DNA from: Bacteroidota bacterium
Lineage (GTDB): Bacteria > Bacteroidota > Ignavibacteria > Kapaibacteriales > UBA961
Direction: 5' to 3'
NCBI GenBank assembly: GCA_020852855.1
Contig: JADZAA010000015.1
Span: 1-48,018 of the forward strand
DNA: 48,018 bases
The stretch's first letter is position 1. Every line of letters begins with the position of its first letter. This document shows, in pieces, positions 8,350 to 17,232 of this stretch. A program made the position numbers and the translations under genes. The notes beneath the pieces were generated by a model. The model ran no database searches. It was not told the origin of the DNA and worked only from the letters and a program-made list of their open reading frames with translations.

Positions 8350-9678
8350 TTACATCGTCTTGTGTCGGATTGTTGCTTCGCGCAGCGATAAATTGTAAGG
8401 ACGGAATAAATAGCCGGCCGCAAGAAGCCTTCCAATCAACATAGCCGCGGCAGCCGCTATAATTCCCGTAGGATTCCACAGCCAAATCATCGCCGCAAAA
8501 GGTAAAAATATCCCTACCGCTTCAATCAACGTAGATATAGTTACCTCGGCATTCTTTTTTGCTACGATAATAGCTGAACGCTGAATTGAATATAATGCCG
8601 ACAGAAAAGGAAGCATAACGAGTATTTGCGTAGGCGGTATTGCAAAACGTGCCAATTCCGGCGTTAAACCGTAAAGATATTGATAGGCTAAGTCGCCCAA
8701 AGGCGTGAATGCCAATATACCTAATGCAACGGTAGATGCCGTTCCTATTATCAGCCCGAACGAGCGCAACTCTCGGTAATTGCGTAAGCGCTCGCCCAAT
8801 AATGCTATGCCTACCTCTTGGTACGAGAATCCGAAACTTCGGAACAAAAATACCAATGAATCTACTACGGGTAATGCAGCCCAAGACTCGATGGGCATAC
8901 GGCTTTTGCCTATAAGAAACGTAAGAAGCGTACCGGCCGACATACCTATAAGCGACGTAAGAGCAAGCGGATAGTAAAACCAAGCAATTTCTTTGTAACT
9001 CAATTTACGATTCTCGGGTTTGCGGTTGCATGTTACGGCTACTGCCTTACGTGCCAATAGACGTATCGCCAGCGATTCGAACAGAACACCTGCGGCAAGT
9101 CCGCCTGCACCTACTGCAATTCCCGAAGTGTGAAATACTTGCGCTAATACTAAGCCGGTTGCCGACATCATCGCCAAACGTACTATTGTGCCGAGAGCCA
9201 CTATTTTTGTTTGCCCGTTGCGTATCAAAATCCCTTGATAAAATCGCCGGTAGCCGATTGAAGCCGGCCAAAATACCATAAGTGCCAATCCTAAATAGGT
9301 TAATTCCGCAACATCGGGCGGCAGTTGCATCAGATTAACGCTTACTGCGTTAAAAATCGGCGGAAGCAACAACAGCAACATTGCCAATGTCAGTATAATA
9401 TTCAGAACATTGGTAAAGCGTCTTATTTTTACAAACGAATCTTCATCGCGTGCCAAAGATATGCTTACAATTAATATCATAATAATTGGCGATTCCACAA
9501 GCATTGCGATATTTGCCGAAACACCGTAAGCGGCAAGGTTGATCTCCGGTGCGGGCAAACGTGCGATTATTGCAGCCAATATCGGACCTTCGGCGGCCAT
9601 CATCAACCATGTGGCCGAAAGCGGTGCCCAAAAACGAAAAATTACGCCATAACTCAGGCGAGATTGCATTGTTGTCAA
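8350..9678 (-). CDS. Polytopic MATE/ANKH-like transporter (MOP superfamily)
   Basis: The 442-aa membrane protein has about 12 hydrophobic segments. The first helix reads IFRFWAPLSATWLMMAAEGP, followed by AAIIARLPAPEINLAAYGVS. This pattern is seen in MOP-superfamily flippases and in bacterial homologues of the ANKH pyrophosphate/citrate transporter. A long hydrophobic stretch LNIILTLAMLLLLLPPIF and the FWPASIGYRRFYQGILIR segment also fit that group. It probably exports a small organic or phosphate compound or flips a lipid-linked substrate. It is the first gene of a minus-strand run ahead of the histidine kinase (33 bp apart). MATE versus ANKH subfamily cannot be decided by eye. Confidence 0.68.
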   Translation of the reverse strand: MTTMQSRLSYGVIFRFWAPLSATWLMMAAEGPILAAIIARLPAPEINLAAYGVSANIAMLVESPIIMILIVSISLARDEDSFVKIRRFTNVLNIILTLAMLLLLLPPIFNAVSVNLMQLPPDVAELTYLGLALMVFWPASIGYRRFYQGILIRNGQTKIVALGTIVRLAMMSATGLVLAQVFHTSGIAVGAGGLAAGVLFESLAIRLLARKAVAVTCNRKPENRKLSYKEIAWFYYPLALTSLIGMSAGTLLTFLIGKSRMPIESWAALPVVDSLVFLFRSFGFSYQEVGIALLGERLRNYRELRSFGLIIGTASTVALGILAFTPLGDLAYQYLYGLTPELARFAIPPTQILVMLPFLSALYSIQRSAIIVAKKNAEVTISTLIEAVGIFLPFAAMIWLWNPTGIIAAAAAMLIGRLLAAGYLFRPYNLSLREATIRHKTM

Positions 9679-9986
9679 TATACATTAAACATAAAAGCAC
9701 AGAGACGGATTTGATGTTTTGAAGTTTTTTCTATGGCAATTTATTGCTTAGTTTTGCGATGATTTGCTCGAATCTATGCAAATACAATCTCTATTCTTGT
9801 TGTCGATTTAATATGACGGCGTAAGATTGCCGATAGATATACATTCCGACATATTGCATTGTTATATTACTGAAGTCGGCTTCTGCCGCAGAGAATAGCG
9901 TTGTGCAAAAATGGAAAGAAAAAGGCAATCAAAATTCTAGCACAAGTCTTGTATGGCAGGCACAACTATATTATATCTCGACTATT
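9679..9986. other. Intergenic region between divergent genes
   Basis: Divergent start region between the transporter gene (minus) and the epimerase gene (plus). No open frame has family features. In-frame alternative starts for the plus-strand gene exist from 9903 but give an unlikely N-terminal extension. I see no convincing promoter pair or repeat. Confidence 0.5.
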
Positions 9987-10901
9987 ATGAGAAGGCGGAT
10001 AGTCATTACCGGCGCTACCGGCTTAATCGGCAAACAACTGTCCCGCAAACTGAGCGCGGCCGGCTATGAACTTACGATTTGCAGCCGAAATATTAAAAAA
10101 GCACGTTCGGTTTTGCCGTTTGCATCGTCATTTGTTAAATGGGATGCCGAGAATACGGACGAATTATGCAATGCGACAGAAGTATCTTGTGCCGTAATAC
10201 ATTTGGCAGGCGAAACACTGGCACAACGTTGGACGTCGCAAGCCAAACGTCGAATACTTGAAAGCAGGGCTAATGGTTCGGCAATGATTGCACGGGCAAT
10301 AGCAGAAGCGAAAAATCCGCCTGAATTTTTGTTCAGCGCATCGGCGATTGGATATTACGGCAACACAAGAGATATAGAGTTAGACGAAAACAGCCCGCCC
10401 GGTACAGACTTTCCGGCGCATGTATGCGTAAAATGGGAGGATGCCGTCAAGCCGGCCGAGTTGGTTACAAGAGTTGTTTACGGGCGAATAGGTGTGGTGC
10501 TCGATAAGTACGAAGGAGCCTTATCCAAATTATTGCCGACATTTCGACTGTATGTGGGCGGTGCGCTGGGAACGGGGCGGCAGTGGTGGTCGTGGATTCA
10601 TTCCGCCGATGCCGTAGATATGATATTATGGGCTATGGAAAATTCGAAAGTGAGCGGTGCGATGAATATATGTTCGCCTAATCCGGTTAGAATGAAAGAA
10701 CTTGCGATAATTCTGTCAAATATTTTGAATCGTCCGTCATGGCTTGATGTTCCGGATTTTATATTAAAAGCAACTCTTGGCGAAATGGCAACTATTGCAC
10801 TGTCAAGTCAAAAAATTTACCCTAAGAAAGCATTGTCGCTCGGTTATCAACCGAAATTCAGCAATTTACGCGAGGCTTTAACCGATATTGTTGCTCGGTA
10901 A
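9987..10901 (+). CDS. TIGR01777-type NAD(P)-dependent epimerase family protein (SDR39U1/YfcH-like)
   Basis: The product is about 304 aa from ATG 9987. The upstream GTG at 9903 would prepend 28 residues before the Rossmann strand, so it was not chosen. The N-terminus carries the nucleotide-binding motif RRIVITGATGLIGKQLSRKL. AVIHLAGETLAQRWT, SASAIGYYGNT and PAHVCVKWEDAV match the extended SDR39U1/YfcH family. WSWIHSADAVDMILWAME and a C-terminal ALSLGYQPKF finish the usual profile (about 300 aa). The Tyr of the YxxxK motif is replaced as usual in this group. The physiological substrate of the family is not established. Confidence 0.9.
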   Translation: MRRRIVITGATGLIGKQLSRKLSAAGYELTICSRNIKKARSVLPFASSFVKWDAENTDELCNATEVSCAVIHLAGETLAQRWTSQAKRRILESRANGSAMIARAIAEAKNPPEFLFSASAIGYYGNTRDIELDENSPPGTDFPAHVCVKWEDAVKPAELVTRVVYGRIGVVLDKYEGALSKLLPTFRLYVGGALGTGRQWWSWIHSADAVDMILWAMENSKVSGAMNICSPNPVRMKELAIILSNILNRPSWLDVPDFILKATLGEMATIALSSQKIYPKKALSLGYQPKFSNLREALTDIVAR

Positions 10902-10967
10902 ATAAAGGTTGTCGTGCGGACTTTTGCAAAATATACGTAAATAAAACCGAGTGTTACGTAAACGTAA

Positions 10968-11025
10968 AAAGCGGATTTCCCGCAAGGAAATTCCGCTTTG
11001 CCGGTAAAAAAGCCGACGGCTTTTT
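10968..11025 (-). terminator. Two stacked hairpins terminating rpsU, probably bidirectional
   Basis: Two inverted repeats lie between the convergent epimerase and rpsU genes. AAAAAGCC (11007-11014) pairs with GGCTTTTT (11018-11025) and overlaps the rpsU stop codon. AAAGCGGATTTCC (10968-10980) pairs with GGAAATTCCGCTTT (10986-10999) with one bulged base. Each is followed by a T run on one strand or the other, so both transcripts could end here. Confidence 0.75.
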
Positions 11026-11219
11026 CAAACTTGTTCCATTGTAGCCCTATATTGGCGGCGAACCGCTTTCATGTGCGATAAACGCTTTTCGATAGAGGGT
11101 TTTAGGAAATACGTGCGCTTTTTGTATTCGCGCAATACGCCACTGCGTTCATATTTTTTCTTGAAGCGACGCAGAGCGCGGTCAATGTTTTCGTTCGCCT
11201 GAATGGTAACGCCAATCAT
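11025..11219 (-). CDS. rpsU: 30S ribosomal protein S21
   Basis: A 64-aa basic protein with the S21 signature: MIGVTIQANENIDRALRRFK, then KKYERSGVLREYKKR and a C-terminal basic helix (KAVRRQYRATMEQ). S21 binds the platform of the small subunit near the anti-Shine-Dalgarno region and helps translation initiation. Here the gene itself has a well-placed SD sequence (GAGGTG, 8 nt before ATG). It follows, on the same strand, a small conserved protein gene 42 bp upstream, and ends in a double-hairpin terminator that overlaps its stop codon. Confidence 0.97.
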   Translation of the reverse strand: MIGVTIQANENIDRALRRFKKKYERSGVLREYKKRTYFLKPSIEKRLSHMKAVRRQYRATMEQV

Positions 11220-11261
11220 AGAAGATGCACCTCGGTTAAAATTATGAGAGTTAAGTATTTT

Positions 11262-11666
11262 TTATTTCATTTTTTCGATGAGTCGCTTTTCTTTACTTTT
11301 CTCGAACTCTACAATAATGGCAAATCCGCCGTTAGAGGTTATTTCCTTTGCGGTAACAACTCCTACATCATCCCATGCCATGTGCAAAATGACCTCACCG
11401 ACACTATATTCTTCTTTCGGAGAATAATTGCGGGCATCTTCACGGGACGGGGGAATGCCTGAATAAGTTTTATTTTGCTCGGCTTCAAGCTTGTCGAGAT
11501 TAATAAGTTGCGAATGTCGGCTGACGGTGCAACGTGCCCATTGCCGACGACCTTCTTCGGTTTCCATCGGCTCGCCGATGAGTTCATGCTTGGTTTCTTT
11601 CATCAGAAAAGGCGAATACAATTTAATGTATTTTACCTTTTTTGTGCGTCTCGGCCTTAGCGACAT
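11262..11666 (-). CDS. Small conserved protein with CarD/UvrD-C-like C-terminal domain
   Basis: The product is about 134 aa from ATG 11666; an in-frame TTG at 11675 is less likely. The N-terminal half is basic (RPRRTKKVKYIKLYS) and unrecognised. The C-terminal 45 residues read YSVGEVILHMAWDDVGVV, then IIVEFEKSKEKRLIE. This small SH3/Tudor-like pattern (GxxVxHxxxGxGxV plus VxFxxxxxKRL) is seen in CarD-like and UvrD/PcrA C-terminal domains that contact RNA polymerase. A role with the transcription or repair machinery is therefore possible but inferred. It lies 42 bp upstream of rpsU and is likely co-transcribed with it. Confidence 0.55.
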   Translation of the reverse strand: MSLRPRRTKKVKYIKLYSPFLMKETKHELIGEPMETEEGRRQWARCTVSRHSQLINLDKLEAEQNKTYSGIPPSREDARNYSPKEEYSVGEVILHMAWDDVGVVTAKEITSNGGFAIIVEFEKSKEKRLIEKMK

Positions 11667-11672
11667 AGTGTT

Positions 11673-11680
11673 CAAATTTA
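11673..11680 (-). promoter_or_regulatory. Candidate Bacteroidetes-type -7 box for the 11262-11666 gene
   Basis: On the minus strand this reads TAAATTTG, an exact TAnnTTTG match. It sits so close to the ATG at 11666 that the transcript would be nearly leaderless. No TTTG lies at the expected -33 distance, so support is weak. Confidence 0.25.
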
Positions 11681-11942
11681 TAGATGAAAGAACAATAAAA
11701 ACAACACTTAAAGAGCAAAAATACGAAAAAATCTTGTCAATTACAATGATTTATCTGCCGCAAGGCGGCTATTAACGGAGAATAACGATAAAAAACTTGT
11801 AAAATATAAGAAAATGCGATAACCGCATAGGAATTTCCGAGTATAATTTCAGCAAATAAAGATTTTATTGATTTTTCTTTGTTGATTCGGGGTGGGCGGT
11901 GCGCGGAACTGCCGGACTGTTTGAGAATAGGCGCGTGTTGCG

Positions 11943-12530
11943 TTAAACAACGGTTGAAAATGAAGATTGTGCGGACGTTTGCGGCTTACGATATGCGGTT
12001 ATAATTAACGAATGTCGCTCGTTGCCGGCCGTTGCTTGCCTTTCTATTTGCTGCGACGATAGTGCTTCGGCAAGTTCGGTGCGGGCTTGTGCCTCGGTTG
12101 CGGCTGCTGTGGCAGCTACTGCCCGGTCTTGTCCCGACGGATCCATAGGCGCGAGGGCCGCCCGTCGTACAACTTGCATCTTTGCTATTGTGGCGCGGGG
12201 ATTGCCAGATACGGGCGAAATATCAATTCTTACTTCTCCACCGGTTGCGTATTGTTTGCCGTCGGGCCCGGTAGTCATATTAAACGACGTTCCCTGCGCA
12301 AGCCCGCCGGCTGCGGCTGCGTGCGAAGCCTCGTGCGAGCGAACGCGCTCGTCTATGCGTTTTAACTCTTCTACGCGCTTTTGTTGGTCATCATTCTTCG
12401 TTTTTTCGGCAGCAACAGATTTAGATTTGTACAAGTTTTCATCTTTTGCAATACCTTTATGCGGCACGGCACTGCTTTGTCCGATTGAGCCGAGCGTACT
12501 GCCGAATATTGCGGAAATAGAGCCTGCCAT
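11943..12530 (-). CDS. Putative metalloprotease of the CJM1_0395/SprA-related family
   Basis: The product is about 195 aa from ATG 12530. Longer in-frame starts up to 12689 would overlap the divergent gatB gene and add hydrophobic residues unlike the family. The core contains RIDERVRSHEASHAAAAGG, with an HExxH-type zinc motif (HEASH), then TGPDGKQYATGGEVRIDIS and MQVVRRAALAPMDPSGQDR. This series is diagnostic for the family annotated as putative metalloprotease CJM1_0395 (SprA-related). Its biochemical role is not established. It has no clear signal peptide. It is divergently transcribed from gatB and lies near the flagellar operon. Confidence 0.82.
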   Translation of the reverse strand: MAGSISAIFGSTLGSIGQSSAVPHKGIAKDENLYKSKSVAAEKTKNDDQQKRVEELKRIDERVRSHEASHAAAAGGLAQGTSFNMTTGPDGKQYATGGEVRIDISPVSGNPRATIAKMQVVRRAALAPMDPSGQDRAVAATAAATEAQARTELAEALSSQQIERQATAGNERHSLIITAYRKPQTSAQSSFSTVV

Positions 12531-12587
12531 AAGAATATGCCGGATGAAAGAAGTGTGGTAAACCGGCTTAACAAAGCCGATTTTCAC

Positions 12588-12595
12588 TAAATTTG
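12588..12595 (+). promoter_or_regulatory. Candidate -7 promoter box for gatB
   Basis: TAAATTTG matches the Bacteroidetes TAnnTTTG element and would give a leader of about 55 nt before the gatB ATG. No TTTG is found at the -33 position. An alternative sigma-70-like pair, TTGCAC (12612-12617) and GATACT (12636-12641) with 18-nt spacing, lies just downstream. Confidence 0.35.
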
Positions 12596-12658
12596 CGCTA
12601 ATAAAGAAAAATTGCACACCGTTCAATAATGCAATGATACTAAAACTACGGAAAAAGT

Positions 12659-14152
12659 ATGACAGAATCAATAGTTTCAAATACTTCAATCGTTGAGACC
12701 AACAGCGAATATGAGGCTGTTATCGGTCTGGAAGTCCATGCGCAGCTACTTACCGAAAGTAAAGCGTTCTGCGGCTGCTCTTCCGATTTCGGTGCTTTGC
12801 CGAACACCAATGTTTGTCCTGTTTGCTTGGGGCACCCCGGATCATTGCCTAAGCTTAATCGTAATCTTGTGGAATTTATCTTGAAAATGGGACTCGCAAC
12901 CGGCTGTAAAATACGCGAACATTCCATATTCTCGCGAAAAAATTACTTCTATGCGGATTTGCCCAAAGGGTATCAGATTTCGCAATACTCCGACCCGATT
13001 TGCTATGACGGCAAAATCGAAATAGAACTTGGCGACGGCGCGACAAAACGCATCGGAATAACCCGTATCCACATGGAGGAGGACACAGGCAAATCAATAC
13101 ATGATTTGGACATAGATACGCTTATAGATTACAATCGTTGCGGCGTACCGTTAATCGAGATTGTAAGCGAACCCGATATTCGCAGTGCTACGGAAGCATA
13201 CCAATATCTAATGCAAATCCGCCAAATTGTAATGTATTTGGGCATTTGCGACGGCAATTTGGAAGAAGGTTCGTTGCGTTGCGATGCGAATGTGTCGGTG
13301 AGAAAGCGCGGCTCAACAAAGTTCGGCGTAAAAACCGAAGTGAAAAATCTGAACAGCTTTCGTAATGTAGAAAAAGCCATAGGCTACGAAACAGACCGGC
13401 AGATTGCACTCATCAAGTCGGGTGGCTTCGTAACGCAGGAAACTCGAATGTGGGATGCCTCCTCGCAACAAACCAAACTTATGCGCTCCAAAGAGCAGGC
13501 GCATGATTACCGATACTTCCCCGAACCTGATTTGGCCGGCGTTTATGTAAATGCCGAATGGGTCGAAAGAGTGAAGTCGGTACTGCCCGAATTACCGATG
13601 GAGCGCAAACAACGCTTTATGAATTTTTACGGACTTCCGCGTTACGATGCCGGAATATTTGTGGAAGATAAATCGCTTTCGGATTTTTTTGAACGTTGCG
13701 CCGGTGAGCTGGAAACAAAAAGTGCCGACAGATTTAAGGCTGTAAGTAATTGGATAATGACCGAAGTGATGAGAATACTTTCCGACAGAAAAATCGGAAT
13801 AAACGAGCTGGCTGTTTTACCGAAGCATATAGCAGAATTAGTAGAACTCTTTGTTGGCGAAGTTGTAAGCAGTAAAATTGCCAAAGAGATATTTTCGGAT
13901 GTTTTGGCGAATGGAAAATCACCTAAAGTTATCGTTTCCGAAAAAAATTTGGCGCAAATTTCGGACGTGGCGCAAATTGAGAAGGCTGTAAGCGAAATAC
14001 TTGCGGCAAACGGCGATAACGTGGAAAAATACAAAGCCGGTAAAACAAATTTATTCGGCTTCTTCGTCAGCCAAACGCTTAAAGCTACGGGAGGCAGGGC
14101 AAATCCGAGAATTGTTACCGAAGAATTGCAACGGCAGCTGAACGCTGTCTGA
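12659..14152 (+). CDS. gatB: Aspartyl/glutamyl-tRNA(Asn/Gln) amidotransferase subunit B
   Basis: The 497-aa protein is close to the usual length. GatB binds misacylated Glu-tRNA(Gln) or Asp-tRNA(Asn), phosphorylates the side chain and amidates it with ammonia channelled from GatA. Diagnostic motifs: VIGLEVHAQLLTESKAFC at the N-terminus, the zinc-ligand region CGCSSDF with CPVCLGHPGSLP, RKNYFYADLPKGYQISQY, RIHMEEDTGKS, DYNRCGVPLIEIVSEPD and DYRYFPEPDL. A C-terminal YqeY-type helical domain (about 350-497) completes it. gatA and gatC are not nearby, so the complex is encoded at scattered loci. The gene is convergent with flgL. Confidence 0.97.
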   Translation: MTESIVSNTSIVETNSEYEAVIGLEVHAQLLTESKAFCGCSSDFGALPNTNVCPVCLGHPGSLPKLNRNLVEFILKMGLATGCKIREHSIFSRKNYFYADLPKGYQISQYSDPICYDGKIEIELGDGATKRIGITRIHMEEDTGKSIHDLDIDTLIDYNRCGVPLIEIVSEPDIRSATEAYQYLMQIRQIVMYLGICDGNLEEGSLRCDANVSVRKRGSTKFGVKTEVKNLNSFRNVEKAIGYETDRQIALIKSGGFVTQETRMWDASSQQTKLMRSKEQAHDYRYFPEPDLAGVYVNAEWVERVKSVLPELPMERKQRFMNFYGLPRYDAGIFVEDKSLSDFFERCAGELETKSADRFKAVSNWIMTEVMRILSDRKIGINELAVLPKHIAELVELFVGEVVSSKIAKEIFSDVLANGKSPKVIVSEKNLAQISDVAQIEKAVSEILAANGDNVEKYKAGKTNLFGFFVSQTLKATGGRANPRIVTEELQRQLNAV

Positions 14153-14235
14153 AAAATTGCGGAGCAATAGCACGTTAATTCGCAGAGAATCTCCTTGTTA
14201 AAAGAAATTTCTCGTTGCCGGTATGCCGAAACGTA

Positions 14236-15231
14236 TTATCGAAGAAAATCGAATAAAGATTGCGTGAATAATTGCGAACCGATTTTAAGCGAATAATCGA
14301 GAGCATTTTGCTCGCGTTTAAGTTTTAATGCGGCCTCCGGAATATTCGTGTCCTCTTGTTGCGAACGAAATTCCTTTAACCGTATATTATCCTCGTCAAT
14401 CTGCTGCGCTATTGCGTCAAAGCGTGCGCTACGATAACCGACTTTTCCGGTTTCTACGGTAATCGTGCTCATATTGTTGCTAAGTTTGCGTACCAGATTT
14501 TGTGTTTTGGCCGATTCGTCGTGGGTGAACGGGTCAGATGAGGTTCGTAGCGAGCCGTCGGCGCGAAAAGAAAGAACGTTGTATAGTTCTACAACCGTAT
14601 CGAACACTTCGGTGCCGCTTCCTCCGAATACATCGGCAGATCGAACGTTTATACGCTCGGCCTCGGCAGGTGTTCTGTTTATTATACGGTCGTCGTTATT
14701 TCCCTGAAATACTACGGAAAGTCCTGACGGGTTACTTGGATTCGGCGCACTTTGAGTTAATTCGAACGGGCGTGTGGAAACGGCCGGCGGCGTAGGTGTT
14801 ATAGAGCCGTCGGTTGTTTTTGTTCCTCCGAACAGATATTTGCCGCCGTAATTGGCATTGCCGGTCGAAATCATGTCTTGCAAAAGCTGGTATACTTGCT
14901 GACCGAGAACGGGCAGTTTATCGCTGTTCGCCACTGTTTGTGATTCGAGGGCAAGGCGGCGAACCTCGCTTAAATTATACGAAAAGTTTTCCAGAACGCT
15001 TTCGGTATGCGTCAATTCTTCGCCGGCCTCCGCCAATCCGCCGCGATATAGCGAGTTACGGTCTATCAAGGAAGAAAGACGCTGAATGTCAACTACGGAT
15101 TTGGGAGATTCGGATAATCTTTGATAGTTTTTTCCCGTACTGATACGAACGCTTTCCGCATCTGTGCGCTCCTGTAAATCGAATATATTGCGCTGATATA
15201 TAGTCGCTTGCGAGTTCATTGTAATACGCAT
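14236..15231 (-). CDS. flgL: Flagellar hook-filament junction protein FlgL (HAP3)
   Basis: The 331-aa protein has flagellin-like ends. The N-terminal D0/D1 helix reads MRITMNSQATIYQRNIFDLQ with RISTGKNYQRLSESP. The C-terminal helix contains LKLKREQNALDYSLKIGSQL and ends SLFDFLR. YGGKYLFGGTKT is the usual mid-protein signature. FlgL forms the junction between hook (through FlgK) and filament and is exported by the flagellar type III system. It is the last gene of the minus-strand flagellar series, 12 bp after flgK, and convergent with gatB. No flagellin gene lies in the window. Confidence 0.93.
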   Translation of the reverse strand: MRITMNSQATIYQRNIFDLQERTDAESVRISTGKNYQRLSESPKSVVDIQRLSSLIDRNSLYRGGLAEAGEELTHTESVLENFSYNLSEVRRLALESQTVANSDKLPVLGQQVYQLLQDMISTGNANYGGKYLFGGTKTTDGSITPTPPAVSTRPFELTQSAPNPSNPSGLSVVFQGNNDDRIINRTPAEAERINVRSADVFGGSGTEVFDTVVELYNVLSFRADGSLRTSSDPFTHDESAKTQNLVRKLSNNMSTITVETGKVGYRSARFDAIAQQIDEDNIRLKEFRSQQEDTNIPEAALKLKREQNALDYSLKIGSQLFTQSLFDFLR

Positions 15232-15243
15232 TATAAGCCTTTC

Positions 15244-16671
15244 TTATTGTCCGAGATTGATGACGGTTTGCAGAACTTCGTTTGTAGAATTTACCACTCG
15301 TGCCGCTGCTTCGAAAGCTCGCTGATATTTGATAAGATTGACTGCTTCTTCGTCAAGGTTAACGCCTATAACCGATTCACGCTGGGCATTAAGTTGGTCG
15401 CCTACGGTTTCGGTTACTTTTATGCCCGTAGAAGCGTCGTCGCCCGCATCTGCTATTTTATTCAGGAAATTCGAGTAGTATTCGGAAGGTGTCTGATTAC
15501 TCAAAAACGTGGAACTATCGGCAAGTGCGACTATTTGCCGTGCAATGGTATTATTCCCGGCAAGCCCCGCGCCGGACGATACGGGAATATCCCTCGGCTT
15601 ATCCTTCACCGAAGCGTCAAGGTCTATAGAAGCGGCACTTGTCCCAACGAAGAAATTGCGATTTGGCGCAGAAACGTCGTCAAGTCCGTAACCGGTTGAT
15701 GTGATGGAATTTACTTTTGATATTAGTGTAGTTGCCATTGTATTTAATTCTTTGGCTATGGAGAATCCGCCGCTTGTGTCTTTATCGTCGAGCGTAATGT
15801 TCAGATGCTTAAGCGACGAGGCAAATTCACCGCTTTCCGGGCGTATTGTTACCAGTGTGGCACCTTGCTGATTAACTATATCCAAAGTCGTTGTTCGCTC
15901 ACCGCTTATATCAATTGTTTCATTAAGTTGCAGGCGGTTTGCCGTAGTTCCCGTAACAACGCTGCTGCCGGACATGGAAACGTTTGCGTGGCCGTTATTA
16001 TCAATGGAAACGTGAAGCGGGCCGCCGAATTTTGCCAATTCTTCCAATTTTTGCGAACGCTGATTAACGAGTGTAGTCCATGTATCGAGAGATTGCGCTT
16101 TTGTGGCCGTAATTTGCTTGTTAAGTTCGGCGACATCGGATAGAATCCTATTTGCTTCACCGACTCCTATAGCCAAGCGTTCCGATGTCTGCTTTCTTAA
16201 ATCCTGAATAGCTGCCGCTGTGGTTCGAAAATCTTCGGCAAGTGTTTGTCCGGCTTCGAGTGTCAGATTGCGCCGTCCTAAATCTTCCGGTTTTAACGAC
16301 AAATCGTTAAAGGCACTAAAGAATTTCTGCATGGAGTTGTCAAGCCCGCCGTCGCTCGGTTCGCGAAGCAATGTTTCGATACGCCTAAGCGTTCTGTCGT
16401 CGAGAGTAAATCCGGCATTCCGCGAAATATTGCCTCTGATTTCACGATCGAAATATTCCTCGCGGAAACTGCGAATTTGACTGACGACAACTCCTGTTCC
16501 TATAAATCCTTTGCCTATAAGAGTGCGTGGGTCGGTTTCTGTGAAAACTACTTGCTGGCGTGCATAGCCGGGCGTGTTAACGTTTGCAATGTTATTGCTT
16601 GTTGCGTCCAAGCCCAAACGCTGTGCAAGTATTGCGCGTTTTCCTATTTCAAGACCGGCGAACTGGCTCAT
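15244..16671 (-). CDS. flgK: Flagellar hook-associated protein FlgK (HAP1)
   Basis: The 475-aa protein begins SQFAGLEIGKRAILAQRLG and contains the rod/hook-family motif DATSNNIANVNTPGYARQQ. The C-terminal end carries VNLDEEAVNLIKYQRAFEAA and VVNSTNEVLQTVINLG, the other half of the coiled D0 domain. These two terminal blocks are diagnostic for FlgK, which caps the hook and connects to FlgL. The length is near the lower end for the family, meaning a small central domain. It lies 52 bp after the chaperone gene flgN, the expected neighbour because FlgN chaperones FlgK and FlgL. Confidence 0.95.
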   Translation of the reverse strand: MSQFAGLEIGKRAILAQRLGLDATSNNIANVNTPGYARQQVVFTETDPRTLIGKGFIGTGVVVSQIRSFREEYFDREIRGNISRNAGFTLDDRTLRRIETLLREPSDGGLDNSMQKFFSAFNDLSLKPEDLGRRNLTLEAGQTLAEDFRTTAAAIQDLRKQTSERLAIGVGEANRILSDVAELNKQITATKAQSLDTWTTLVNQRSQKLEELAKFGGPLHVSIDNNGHANVSMSGSSVVTGTTANRLQLNETIDISGERTTTLDIVNQQGATLVTIRPESGEFASSLKHLNITLDDKDTSGGFSIAKELNTMATTLISKVNSITSTGYGLDDVSAPNRNFFVGTSAASIDLDASVKDKPRDIPVSSGAGLAGNNTIARQIVALADSSTFLSNQTPSEYYSNFLNKIADAGDDASTGIKVTETVGDQLNAQRESVIGVNLDEEAVNLIKYQRAFEAAARVVNSTNEVLQTVINLGQ

Positions 16672-16722
16672 AACCTGCGCTCCTTAAAATTTGCGGACTC
16701 GTATGCGCCGCATATCTTACCG

Positions 16723-17160
16723 TTATATTCGTACATTACACACCTGTACGTTATTATCTTCGATAAAACTCATCACTTCGCGCACGCTTGTTCTAGCGCG
16801 ATGCGTCAGAACACGGTTGATGGCGTTAATTTCTTGCAACTGCCGCGTAAGTCCGCTTAACTTTTCTTGTAACCCGATTAACGCTTTCCGTTCGTCGGAT
16901 TCAGTTTTCGAGATGATTGCACTCAAAGACATAGTTGTAGCATCGCGGTCGGTAATTCCCAGCTCAGAGCTTAAAGTTCGCATACGTTGTCGCTCGGTTA
17001 GGCGGATTTGCCCCAAAATTTTCTCTTGCTCGGCGTTTGCGTCTTCAAGTTCGGGCACGCGCAACCTTATCAAGGCCTGTTGCTGTCGCATGGCCGCGCC
17101 TACAAGTGATTGTAATAGGGCTGTTTCTTCTTCTAATAGCGTTATGAGCGTATTCATCAT
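16723..17160 (-). CDS. flgN: FlgN-family flagellar export chaperone
   Basis: The 145-aa, almost wholly helical protein begins MMNTLITLLEEETALLQSLV and continues with long heptad-rich helices (LRVPELEDANAEQEKILGQI, LSGLTRQLQEINAINRVL). This matches the FlgN fold: an N-terminal L-x-x-L-x-x-E helix, a central KxxLxxL stretch and a C-terminal NxxN helix. FlgN binds the C-termini of FlgK and FlgL and delivers them to the export gate. Position immediately upstream of flgK and flgL supports the call more than sequence alone. No flgM gene is found beside it. Confidence 0.82.
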   Translation of the reverse strand: MMNTLITLLEEETALLQSLVGAAMRQQQALIRLRVPELEDANAEQEKILGQIRLTERQRMRTLSSELGITDRDATTMSLSAIISKTESDERKALIGLQEKLSGLTRQLQEINAINRVLTHRARTSVREVMSFIEDNNVQVCNVRI

Positions 17161-17232
17161 TCGTTTTGCCGAGTGTTCCTGGCACTGCGCACTTGCCGTA
17201 TTAACAGCGTAAGCGCGGTGTTTAGGTAATAC

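Noticed and set aside
16477-17212. Plus-strand open frames (127 and 173 aa) across flgN and the flgK start
   Set aside because: They overlap genes with diagnostic flagellar motifs on the other strand and show no known domain.
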